Shown here one piece after another: positions 36,883-43,340 of a DNA stretch of 64,000 nt. The position numbers and the translations under genes were made by a program. The stretch spans positions 62,001-126,000 of the forward strand of contig CAAGAW010000009.1 in assembly GCA_900767465.1 (NCBI GenBank), read 5' to 3'. Within the stretch, counting starts at the first letter, position 1. Every line of letters begins with the position of its first letter. The notes under the pieces are model-generated. The model had not been told where the DNA came from, ran no database searches, and saw only the letters and a list, made by a program, of their open reading frames with translations. Source of the stretch: Clostridia bacterium. GTDB lineage: Bacteria; Bacillota; Clostridia; Christensenellales; Pumilibacteraceae.

Positions 36883-37893
36883 TTACTTAATTTCGTAGCC
36901 ACAAGCGCGCATCATTACTTTATAAAGCGCGAGTTCGTAGTCGGGCGTGGCTGGTAAGGTCGCTTCGCCTTTTATCGCTTCGGCAAACCTTATCATCATC
37001 GGCGCGTAACGGTGGAACGGCTCGCTCGTTACGGTCGTTCCGTCCGCACCCCAGCCGTCTTTTTCGCAGTCGGAAAGAGTAACGTAACGCATCGTTGCGT
37101 TCTGCATACCGTTTTCGATAAATCTCTCGAGCGGTCGGATTTCGATCGTGCCTTTCGACCCGTTTATGACGAGTTGGCGGCGCATAAAACCGCCGTCCTC
37201 GACAGCCGTCGTTTTAAGAAAAGAGTAGCCGCGCGGATATCTGAATACCGCCATTCCGAAGTCCTCGCCGACGCCCTGTTCCGTCGCAAGGTTAAGCGGT
37301 ATAACGTCCTGCGGCTCGCCCTGAATCGCGTAAATCAGATCGACGAGATGACAGCCGAGGAAGAAAGTCATACCGCCCTTGTATTGATCCAGCCATTCGC
37401 GTTTGGCGCGGACGTGCAGGCAGTTCATTTGCGCTTCGACCGAATAGATTTCGCCGAGTTCGCCGCGTTTTACCTTATCGAGGGCGTCGATCACGAGCGG
37501 GTTGTATCGGTACATGTACCCCGTCGAAAAAACGAGATTTTTCGCCTTGACCGTCGCGATCAGTTTTTCAAAAACGGGCAGATCGTAACCGCCTTGCTTG
37601 TCCATGTGGACGTGCAAACCTTTCTCCGCCGCCATAAGCGCGTATTTTCCGAGGCTGTAATCGTTGGTTTCGATAACCGCCGCGTCGAGTCCGGGCAAAG
37701 TCAAAGCGTCTTCGGCTTTGTATCTTTTAAGTCCCTTATACGGAGCCTTCGAGTTTTCGGTAAGCCCTTCGCCTTCGGTAATCGCGTAGCCTAAAACGTT
37801 GAAAACTTCGGGGTGCGAGCGCATAGCGTTCATTACCATCGGCGCGTGATCGTGCCCGACTCCTATCTGAACCACGTTAATTCTGTCTTTCAT
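36883..37893 (-). CDS. Gfo/Idh/MocA-family oxidoreductase
   Basis: A 336-residue NAD(P)-dependent dehydrogenase with an N-terminal Rossmann domain ('VVQIGVGHDHAPMVM'). The usual 'EKP' is replaced by 'MDKQGGYDL' (Lys ~98), as in several divergent clades. 'TGYMYRYNPLVIDALDKV' and 'FFLGCHLVDLIYAIQG' mark the substrate domain. It is last in a minus-strand operon (gap of 12 bases to the upstream gene) with a quinone-oxidoreductase-like enzyme, a dehydroquinate-dehydratase-like enzyme and a broken zinc dehydrogenase. It may oxidise a cyclitol, sugar acid or shikimate-type compound; the substrate is unknown. Confidence 0.85.
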   Translation of the reverse strand: MKDRINVVQIGVGHDHAPMVMNAMRSHPEVFNVLGYAITEGEGLTENSKAPYKGLKRYKAEDALTLPGLDAAVIETNDYSLGKYALMAAEKGLHVHMDKQGGYDLPVFEKLIATVKAKNLVFSTGYMYRYNPLVIDALDKVKRGELGEIYSVEAQMNCLHVRAKREWLDQYKGGMTFFLGCHLVDLIYAIQGEPQDVIPLNLATEQGVGEDFGMAVFRYPRGYSFLKTTAVEDGGFMRRQLVINGSKGTIEIRPLERFIENGMQNATMRYVTLSDCEKDGWGADGTTVTSEPFHRYAPMMIRFAEAIKGEATLPATPDYELALYKVMMRACGYEIK

Positions 37894-37905
37894 AATTTTG
37901 TCCCC

Positions 37906-38877
37906 TTATATTTTCAAAACGACTTTGCCCGCGCTCTTGTTTTCCGCGAGTAGCAGATGCGCTTTCTTTGCTTCGGTTATCGGAAGTTCGGCAAATATCG
38001 CAGGCCGTATTTCACCCGCCGAAACCTTGTCCCAAAGCGTGTCGACGAGCGAAGAGAGTATCTTCCCTTTAAACGATTCGGGCTTCGAGCGGAGCGTACT
38101 TCCGACGAGGCGAACGTTCTTAACGTACAACTTACGCATATCCACTTCGGTAAGGTCTCCGGCAAGCGTTGCTATCATTATCCACTTCGCCATATAACCG
38201 AGGTGGGGCAGACACTTGCCCGCAACTTCGCCGCCGAGACAGTCGATCGCGCAGTTTACCGGTCTGCCTTCCGATTCGAGCCGTTTAAGAATTTCGACTA
38301 TATCTTCTTTTGCCGTATTCACTATAAGATCGGGTTTTAACTTCATAACGGCGTCGCGCTTGCTTTCGTCGATAATCGTAGTTACTACGTACGCGCCCAT
38401 GGATTTTGCCATCGGAATAACGACGCTTGCAAGTCCGCTCGCGCCCGCGTGCATAAGCACAGTATCGCCCGCCTTTACGCCGCCCTCGATCGCAAGGTTG
38501 AGATACGCCGTCGCAAACGCTTCCGGAATCGCCGCCGCCTCGCGCATACTAACGCCTTTCGGAACCGGCATAACCATAATCTCGTTTACAGTGACGTATT
38601 CGGCGTATCCGCCGCCGCCGAGCAGGGCGCATACTTTGTCTCCGACTTTGAATTTTTTTGCGTTCTTTCCGGTTGCCGCTATCGTTCCCGAAACTTCAAG
38701 TCCGGGGTAGTCCGGACAGCCCGCGGGAGGCGGGTAGCACCCGTCTACCTGCATAAGGTCGGCGCGGTTTACCGCAGCATACTCAACCTTTATAAGTACG
38801 TCGCCGTCGCCGATTTTCGGATCGGGAACGTCCGTCCAAAGTAAGGATTTGTCAGATTGTATCGTTATCGCTTTCAT
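37906..38877 (-). CDS. NAD(P)H:quinone oxidoreductase-like MDR protein
   Basis: A 323-residue zinc-free medium-chain dehydrogenase of the quinone oxidoreductase/PIG3 group. Supporting motifs: 'YAAVNRADLMQVDGCYPPP', 'YPGLEVSGTI', 'AGASGLASVVIPMAK' (NADPH site) and 'VRLVGSTLRSK'. The zinc-ligand cysteines of alcohol dehydrogenases are absent. It lies 3 bases after the dehydratase-like gene and 12 before the Gfo/Idh gene, in one operon. The family reduces quinones or enones; the physiological substrate here is not known. Confidence 0.87.
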   Translation of the reverse strand: MKAITIQSDKSLLWTDVPDPKIGDGDVLIKVEYAAVNRADLMQVDGCYPPPAGCPDYPGLEVSGTIAATGKNAKKFKVGDKVCALLGGGGYAEYVTVNEIMVMPVPKGVSMREAAAIPEAFATAYLNLAIEGGVKAGDTVLMHAGASGLASVVIPMAKSMGAYVVTTIIDESKRDAVMKLKPDLIVNTAKEDIVEILKRLESEGRPVNCAIDCLGGEVAGKCLPHLGYMAKWIMIATLAGDLTEVDMRKLYVKNVRLVGSTLRSKPESFKGKILSSLVDTLWDKVSAGEIRPAIFAELPITEAKKAHLLLAENKSAGKVVLKI

Positions 38878-38880
38878 AAC

Positions 38881-39687
38881 TCAGTCCTCCCACATAAGTA
38901 ATTGTTTTATTTTGTTCACGTCGCTCATAAGCGGCTTTTCGGGGTTGCTCATCTCGTAAATTTCGTCATTGCAAAGTACTATGCAAGATCCGAACATAAA
39001 CGCCGTCGGTCGCACGAATTTTCCGTATTTGCCGCAAGCTTGGTATAAAAACGGTGTTTTCAGGTTATTTTTCAGATAATTTATCGTGCAAAGTACTATG
39101 CAAAGTTCTTCTTCGTTCTTCGCGTTCGCTATTATTTTGACGATATCCGCGCCGCGACTCTCTATTTCGCGCGCAATAGCCAGAGTTTCCTCTTTCGGCA
39201 TAACTTTTCCGATATGCGCCGACATCAGAACTTCGCAACCGAGTTCGTGAAACTTACCGATCAGTTCTTTTTGCTTTTCTATCGCGGTAGGGTTCATTGA
39301 AACTTCGTCCGGGTCGTACGCGGCGAAAGAGGCGGCGCACCCCGTCAGACTGTCGTGCGTGTTTCCTTCGTCGAACGAGTAAATCGGTACGTCAACCGCG
39401 GGCAGTCCGAGCCGCGCGCAACCGAGTTTAAGGTCGTTGAGTTTTGCGTCGTCGCGGCAATCTTCCGTGCGGTAGTTAAGCACCATTACGGGAAGAGACG
39501 TCGCGGCTTGAATCTTTGCGATTTCTTCGGGCGTGCGATATTTTTCGTCCAACCGCTCGGCGTGCAGAATAAATCCGTCCGCGCCGTCCGCCTCGGACTT
39601 AATCGCGTCGGCAATACACTCGTCGGTCGAGCGGTGGATAAGCGACACGACGAGCGCGCCTCTTTTTAGTTCGGTAAATTTTTTCAT
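38881..39687 (-). CDS. Type I 3-dehydroquinate dehydratase-like aldolase-fold protein
   Basis: A 268-residue TIM-barrel protein resembling type I dehydroquinate dehydratase (AroD), which removes water from 3-dehydroquinate through a Schiff-base lysine. The likely catalytic pair is Lys184 in 'ADIVKII' and His158 in 'MSAHIGKV', spaced as in AroD. The substrate-binding Arg falls in 'LNYRTEDC'. The sequence is divergent and ~15 residues longer than typical AroD, and no other aro genes are nearby, so a catabolic role (quinate- or shikimate-like, or another beta-hydroxy acid) is possible. Its ribosome site GGAGG lies in the end of the upstream pseudogene, 2 bases from it. Confidence 0.7.
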   Translation of the reverse strand: MKKFTELKRGALVVSLIHRSTDECIADAIKSEADGADGFILHAERLDEKYRTPEEIAKIQAATSLPVMVLNYRTEDCRDDAKLNDLKLGCARLGLPAVDVPIYSFDEGNTHDSLTGCAASFAAYDPDEVSMNPTAIEKQKELIGKFHELGCEVLMSAHIGKVMPKEETLAIAREIESRGADIVKIIANAKNEEELCIVLCTINYLKNNLKTPFLYQACGKYGKFVRPTAFMFGSCIVLCNDEIYEMSNPEKPLMSDVNKIKQLLMWED

Positions 39688-39689
39688 CG

Positions 39690-40138
39690 TCAGTCCTCCA
39701 CGGTATCCCGGTCAAACAGCGTTACCGGGAAAGAACGGTCGTTTATCGGCTCGTCGTAAATTTTGTCGGCGTCGAGCGGGGAAGCGATTCTCTCGTAAAC
39801 TTTCGTAAAATCGAATCTTGCGTGTGAAATAAGATTCATGATCGCCGACATATCGTCGCGCGTCGTCCATTCGTTCTGGGAAGATTCTTCGATAGGGCGC
39901 GCGGCGGTATGCGCTCCCACGGGTGTTATCCCCGGACCGTGAACCTTGCGGTAATGGTCGATCGAAAAATCGGAATTTCGCGTACAGCATAGAAGTGCGA
40001 CCCGCCCGAATTTCCGCATACAATCAAGAACCCGATCGAGTCCTTTCCCAAGTCCGGTAACCTCGACGGCAACGTTCGCGCCTCCCGCTGTCAACGTTTT
40101 TGCCTTTTTTCGGGGAAATACAGAATACGATTATTCAT
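39690..40138 (-). pseudogene. Zinc-type alcohol dehydrogenase with internal deletion
   Basis: Promoter, leader and start are intact: ATG at 40138 opens 'MNNRILYFPEKRQ', a normal MDR N-terminus. The frame then stops at 40091. In another frame a run of 134 residues ('AGGANVAVEVTGLGKGLDRVL...' and 'RKFGRVALLC') matches only the C-terminal part (end of the Rossmann domain onward) of a zinc-binding dehydrogenase. About 190-200 codons expected between the two are missing, together with frame continuity. It is first in the operon, so the deletion removes one activity while leaving transcription of the downstream genes possible. Confidence 0.75.
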
Positions 40139-40171
40139 AACCCGATCCTTCGTGCGTCGAATCTTAACGTT

Positions 40172-40201
40172 ATTATACAATAAAACCGGCTCGTTTATCA
40201 A
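40172..40201 (-). promoter_or_regulatory. Promoter of the minus-strand oxidoreductase operon
   Basis: Minus strand: TTGATA (40196-40201), an 18-bp spacer and TATAAT (40172-40177), ~34 nt before ATG 40138. It is divergent from the AraC regulator, a classic local-regulator layout. Confidence 0.72.
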
Positions 40202-40253
40202 TACGAAAAACGATTTATTTTTAAGATTTTCGATACAACGGGTCGCTATTCGC

Positions 40254-40282
40254 TTGCGCGCGGAAGTTATCCGTGTTATACT
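40254..40282 (+). promoter_or_regulatory. Promoter of the AraC-type regulator
   Basis: TTGCGC (40254-40259), a 17-bp spacer and TATACT (40277-40282). ATG 40289 begins 6 nt after the -10 box, predicting a leaderless mRNA. Confidence 0.65.
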
Positions 40283-40288
40283 TACGAC

Positions 40289-41056
40289 ATGGAAGATTTT
40301 TCGCAAATAAGAATAACCAGAATCGAGTCGGTAATGACGGTAAAAAACGAGAAGGGCGTCAACCGTATAATGAAGGACAGGTTTGCGTTTGCGCTCGGAT
40401 TCTGCCGTTCGGGCAAACTCACTTACGTTCATAAAACAACCAAGTACGTGTCCGAACGAACCGTCGCGGTGATTATCCCCAAAGGCAAAACGTACAGCCT
40501 GCATTGCGACGAATCGGGCGAGTTTCCGCTAATAAACTTCCAGTGCGTCGGATTCAATCCGCCGTCGTTTACCGTGATTCCGCTATCCGATCCCGCGGCG
40601 TATCTGTCGATGTTCGAGCGTATCGCGTCATACCGCATCGGCGAGAAAAACGAGTTCGCGAGTCTCGGCGCGTTTTACGAAATTCTGTCGATGCTTTTGC
40701 GCGAGGGAGGCAACGTAAAGACAATCGGAGCGATACAGCCCGCGGTTGATTATCTTGCCGTAAATTTTTGCTCGCCGGGTCTTACGTGCGCGTATCTCGC
40801 GCGGCTGTGTTTCACGTCCGAGGCGTACTTTCGTCGGCTGTTCAACGCCCGCTTCGGAACTTCGCCCGCAAAGTATATAAAATCGCTCCGCATCGGCAAA
40901 GCGAAAAATCTTCTCGCGTCGGCAGCGTACAGCGTAACGCAAATCGCCGAAAAATGCGGATATTCGTCCGTATACTATTTTTGTCAGGACTTCAAAACCG
41001 AAACGGGCGAAACCCCGTCGGCGTACCGCAAAAGAACGGGCGAGTGGAGTTATTGA
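40289..41056 (+). CDS. AraC-family transcriptional regulator
   Basis: A 255-residue protein with an N-terminal cupin-like sensor (~1-140; 'RFAFALGFCRSGKLTYVHK') and a C-terminal double helix-turn-helix (~155-250; 'YLARLCFTSEAYFRRLF' and 'VTQIAEKCGYSSVYYFCQDFK'). It is transcribed away from the oxidoreductase operon and is its likely regulator. There is no Shine-Dalgarno sequence, and the ATG is at the predicted transcription start. Confidence 0.9.
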   Translation: MEDFSQIRITRIESVMTVKNEKGVNRIMKDRFAFALGFCRSGKLTYVHKTTKYVSERTVAVIIPKGKTYSLHCDESGEFPLINFQCVGFNPPSFTVIPLSDPAAYLSMFERIASYRIGEKNEFASLGAFYEILSMLLREGGNVKTIGAIQPAVDYLAVNFCSPGLTCAYLARLCFTSEAYFRRLFNARFGTSPAKYIKSLRIGKAKNLLASAAYSVTQIAEKCGYSSVYYFCQDFKTETGETPSAYRKRTGEWSY

Positions 41057-41082
41057 TCCCCGCATAAAACGGCAATCGGAAA

Positions 41083-41109
41083 AAACCGCCTCGGTTTCGT
41101 CGGCGGTTT
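41083..41109. terminator. Bidirectional terminator between the AraC gene and sigG
   Basis: AAACCGCC / GGCGGTTT perfect 8-bp stem around an 11-base loop, between convergent genes. Confidence 0.7.
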
Positions 41110-41137
41110 ATACTTTACACTTGTACGGTCGCGGTTT

Positions 41138-41914
41138 TTATCTGTTTATCATTTCTTTCAGCGAGGCTTTCGCGTTTTTTTCGAGTCGCGAAACCTGAGC
41201 CTGCGAAATACCTACTTCTTCGCTCACTTCCATCTGTGTTTTGCCCTCGTAGAACCGCAACATCAGAATTTCGCGCTCGCGTTCTTCGAGACTTTCGATT
41301 GCCTGATCGAGAATAACGTTTCCCACCCATTTTTCGTCCGACGAGGTCTTGTCCGGAATCTGGTCCATGATCATAACCGTTTCGGTTCCGTCGTGATAAA
41401 CGGGATCGAACAACGAAACGGGATCGGAAATCGCGTCGAGTGCGTCGGTAACTTTCGCGACCGGAATATCGAGCGCGGCAGCGATCTCGTCGAGCGTTGC
41501 TTCGCGACTCAGTTCATGTTCGATTTTGCTTCTTGCGGTAATCACTTTATAAGCCGTATCGCGTATCGAGCGGCTTACGCGCATTGCCGAACAATCGCGT
41601 AAGAATCTGCGTATTTCGCCTATAATCATAGGCACGGCGTACGTCGAAAAGCGCAGGTTGAGTTCGGTGTTAAAATTGTCCGCGGCTTTGATAAGACCTA
41701 TGCATCCGACCTGAAAAACGTCGTCGAGCGATTCGCGCTTGTCGTAAAATCGCCTGATAACGCTCAGTACAAGCCTTAAATTTGCCGTAATAAATTCATT
41801 TTTAGCCGTCTCGTCGCCTTTTTGCGCCGCACGAAGCAAATCCATAGATTTTTCGTGAGACAATTTCGGAAGCGAAGAAGTATCGATTCCGCAAATTTCA
41901 ACGCGCTTAGCCAT
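41138..41914 (-). CDS. sigG: Sporulation sigma factor SigG
   Basis: A 258-residue sigma-70-family factor that drives late forespore genes. The SigG N-terminal signature 'VEICGIDTSSLPKL' is present. Region 2 ('LRLVLSVIRRFYDKRESLDDVFQVGCIGL') and region 4 ('MLRFYEGKTQMEVSEEVGISQAQVSRLEK') are complete. The start is ATG 41914 with CGGAGG upstream; a longer TTG start at 41932 would place the ribosome site inside the gene. The neighbouring YlmC-like and nrdR genes fit the usual Clostridia neighbourhood. It shows that the organism carries at least part of the sporulation programme. Confidence 0.95.
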   Translation of the reverse strand: MAKRVEICGIDTSSLPKLSHEKSMDLLRAAQKGDETAKNEFITANLRLVLSVIRRFYDKRESLDDVFQVGCIGLIKAADNFNTELNLRFSTYAVPMIIGEIRRFLRDCSAMRVSRSIRDTAYKVITARSKIEHELSREATLDEIAAALDIPVAKVTDALDAISDPVSLFDPVYHDGTETVMIMDQIPDKTSSDEKWVGNVILDQAIESLEEREREILMLRFYEGKTQMEVSEEVGISQAQVSRLEKNAKASLKEMINR

Positions 41915-41991
41915 ATTTAATCCTCCGTTCAACGCGTATTTTGCGCCTGCCGGAGCCGTTTTTATACCGATTCCGGACTAAAAAGTAAAAG

Positions 41992-42010
41992 TATGCGTTT
42001 TATCCGCATA
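41992..42010. repeat. Inverted repeat in the sigG-ylmC divergent region
   Basis: TATGCG and CGCATA arms around a 7-base loop, centred between the divergent genes. It could be an operator or could provide -35-like GCATA/TATGC elements to both sides. Confidence 0.4.
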
Positions 42011-42027
42011 TAAATAGCGTAGAACTT

Positions 42028-42459
42028 ATGGACTGCGTGGGTGTAGAATTAACATTTTGCGAATTGCGCGCGAAAGAGGTCGTTAATGCGAGCGACGGAC
42101 GTAAACTCGGCAGAATAACCGACCTCGTTTTTTCCGCGGATTCCGGAACGGTAAAGGGGATAGTTGCGCCTTTCACGCGAAGAGGACTGTTCGGTAAAGG
42201 GCAGGACGTGTTTATACCGTGGCGTTGTATTCAAAAGATCGGCGAGGACGTGATTCTGGTCGAAATCGGGTCGACCGAATCGCCTTGCGCCGTCGATCGT
42301 CCGCCTTGTCCTCCGCCTTGTCCGCCGCCTCCGCCTTGTCCGCCGAAAGACGATTGCGGTTGCGATACTTGCAATCCTTGCGATACTTGCGCTCCGCCGT
42401 GCGACAAGCGTTGCGAAAAGTGTATGCTTTTCGATTGCGAGTTTCGTTGGAAAAGATAG
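42028..42459 (+). CDS. YlmC/YmxH-type PRC-barrel protein with Cys/Pro-rich tail
   Basis: A 143-residue protein. Residues ~6-85 are a PRC-barrel of the YlmC/YmxH sporulation-associated family ('CELRAKEVVNASDGRKLGRITDLVF', 'RGLFGKGQDVFIPWRCIQKIGEDVILVE'). Normal family members stop there (~80-90 residues). This one adds ~55 residues made of Pro-Pro-Cys and Cys-xx-Cys runs, with 16 Cys between ~90 and 138 and a basic 'EFRWKR' end. It is divergent from sigG. The tail could bind metal, cross-link into the spore coat or simply be low complexity. No clear ribosome site is seen before ATG 42028. Confidence 0.82.
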   Translation: MDCVGVELTFCELRAKEVVNASDGRKLGRITDLVFSADSGTVKGIVAPFTRRGLFGKGQDVFIPWRCIQKIGEDVILVEIGSTESPCAVDRPPCPPPCPPPPPCPPKDDCGCDTCNPCDTCAPPCDKRCEKCMLFDCEFRWKR

Positions 42460-42528
42460 TCTCGGACGCTGTAAAGTTGCCGTTTTCGGTACGAACAAGA
42501 CCGTTTTTTGTAAATTTGCCTCAAATCG

Positions 42529-42558
42529 TTGGACTAAACCGCTCAAAAGTTATATAAT
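42529..42558 (+). promoter_or_regulatory. Promoter of nrdR-feoAB
   Basis: TTGGAC (42529-42534), an 18-bp spacer and TATAAT (42553-42558), leaving a leader of ~85 nt before ATG 42651. Confidence 0.6.
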
Positions 42559-42650
42559 ATACGGGTAGGAAACGCGCGGACGAATAAATATTGACCGCGC
42601 GGACAGAAAAAATCCGAATCCGGTTCTATTTTTACGTTTGGTGGATAAAT

Positions 42651-43103
42651 ATGAAGTGTATGTATTGCGGTTTTACCGAGAGCAAAGTCATCGATTCGCG
42701 CGCGTCCGAGGACGGAACGAGTATTCGTCGCCGTCGCGAGTGCCTTCGTTGCGGCAGACGGTTCACGACTTACGAAACCGTCGAAACGACGCCCGTCCTC
42801 GTTATCAAAAACGACGGAACGCGTCAGCCGTTCGACGCGTCGAAGATACGTAACGGGATAATCAAATCGTGCGAAAAGCGACCCGTAGCCCTGCACGACA
42901 TAGACCGTCTCGTAAGCGACATCGAAAAAAAAGTATACAATACACTCGATCGCGAGATTCCGTCCGCACGTATCGGCGAGTACGTAATGGAAGGACTCAA
43001 AACGATCGATCAGGTTGCGTATATAAGGTTTGCTTCGGTATATCGGCAGTTTCGGGACGTAACTAATTTCATCGATCTGATTTCCGGTATCGACAAGGAG
43101 TAA
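42651..43103 (+). CDS. nrdR: Transcriptional repressor NrdR
   Basis: A 150-residue ATP-cone repressor of ribonucleotide reductase genes. The zinc ribbon uses Cys3, Cys6 and the 'CLRCGRRFTTYE' pair; the ATP-cone starts at 'VIKNDGTRQPFDASKIRNGI'. The length is normal. ATG 42651 follows GGTGG, and the family always begins 'MKCMYCG' or similar, ruling out the longer upstream frame. feoA begins only 3 bases after its stop, so iron uptake and nucleotide-reduction control share an mRNA. Confidence 0.96.
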   Translation: MKCMYCGFTESKVIDSRASEDGTSIRRRRECLRCGRRFTTYETVETTPVLVIKNDGTRQPFDASKIRNGIIKSCEKRPVALHDIDRLVSDIEKKVYNTLDREIPSARIGEYVMEGLKTIDQVAYIRFASVYRQFRDVTNFIDLISGIDKE

Positions 43104-43106
43104 AAT

Positions 43107-43340
43107 ATGACTTTGGCTCAGGCTCGGACGAACTGCGTTTATCGCGTACTCGGCGTCGGCGGCGAGGAAACCATGCGCCGCAGATTGCTCGATATGGGGT
43201 TTACAAGAGGAACGGCGGTGTACGTCGGCGGAGTTTCGCCCACCGGCGGAACGGTTCTGGTCGGCTTGAGAAATTTTGCCGTCGCGCTTCGGTCGGACGC
43301 GGCGGCGGTAGTTAAGGTCGGAGAGGAAAACCGCGCGTGA
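43107..43340 (+). CDS. feoA: Ferrous iron transport protein FeoA
   Basis: A 77-residue SH3-like FeoA protein that assists FeoB at the cytoplasmic face. Typical stretch: 'ETMRRRLLDMGFTRGTAVYVGG'. The start has GGAG in the nrdR end (AAGGAGTAAAAT). It overlaps feoB by four bases (GTGA at 43337). Confidence 0.92.
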   Translation: MTLAQARTNCVYRVLGVGGEETMRRRLLDMGFTRGTAVYVGGVSPTGGTVLVGLRNFAVALRSDAAAVVKVGEENRA

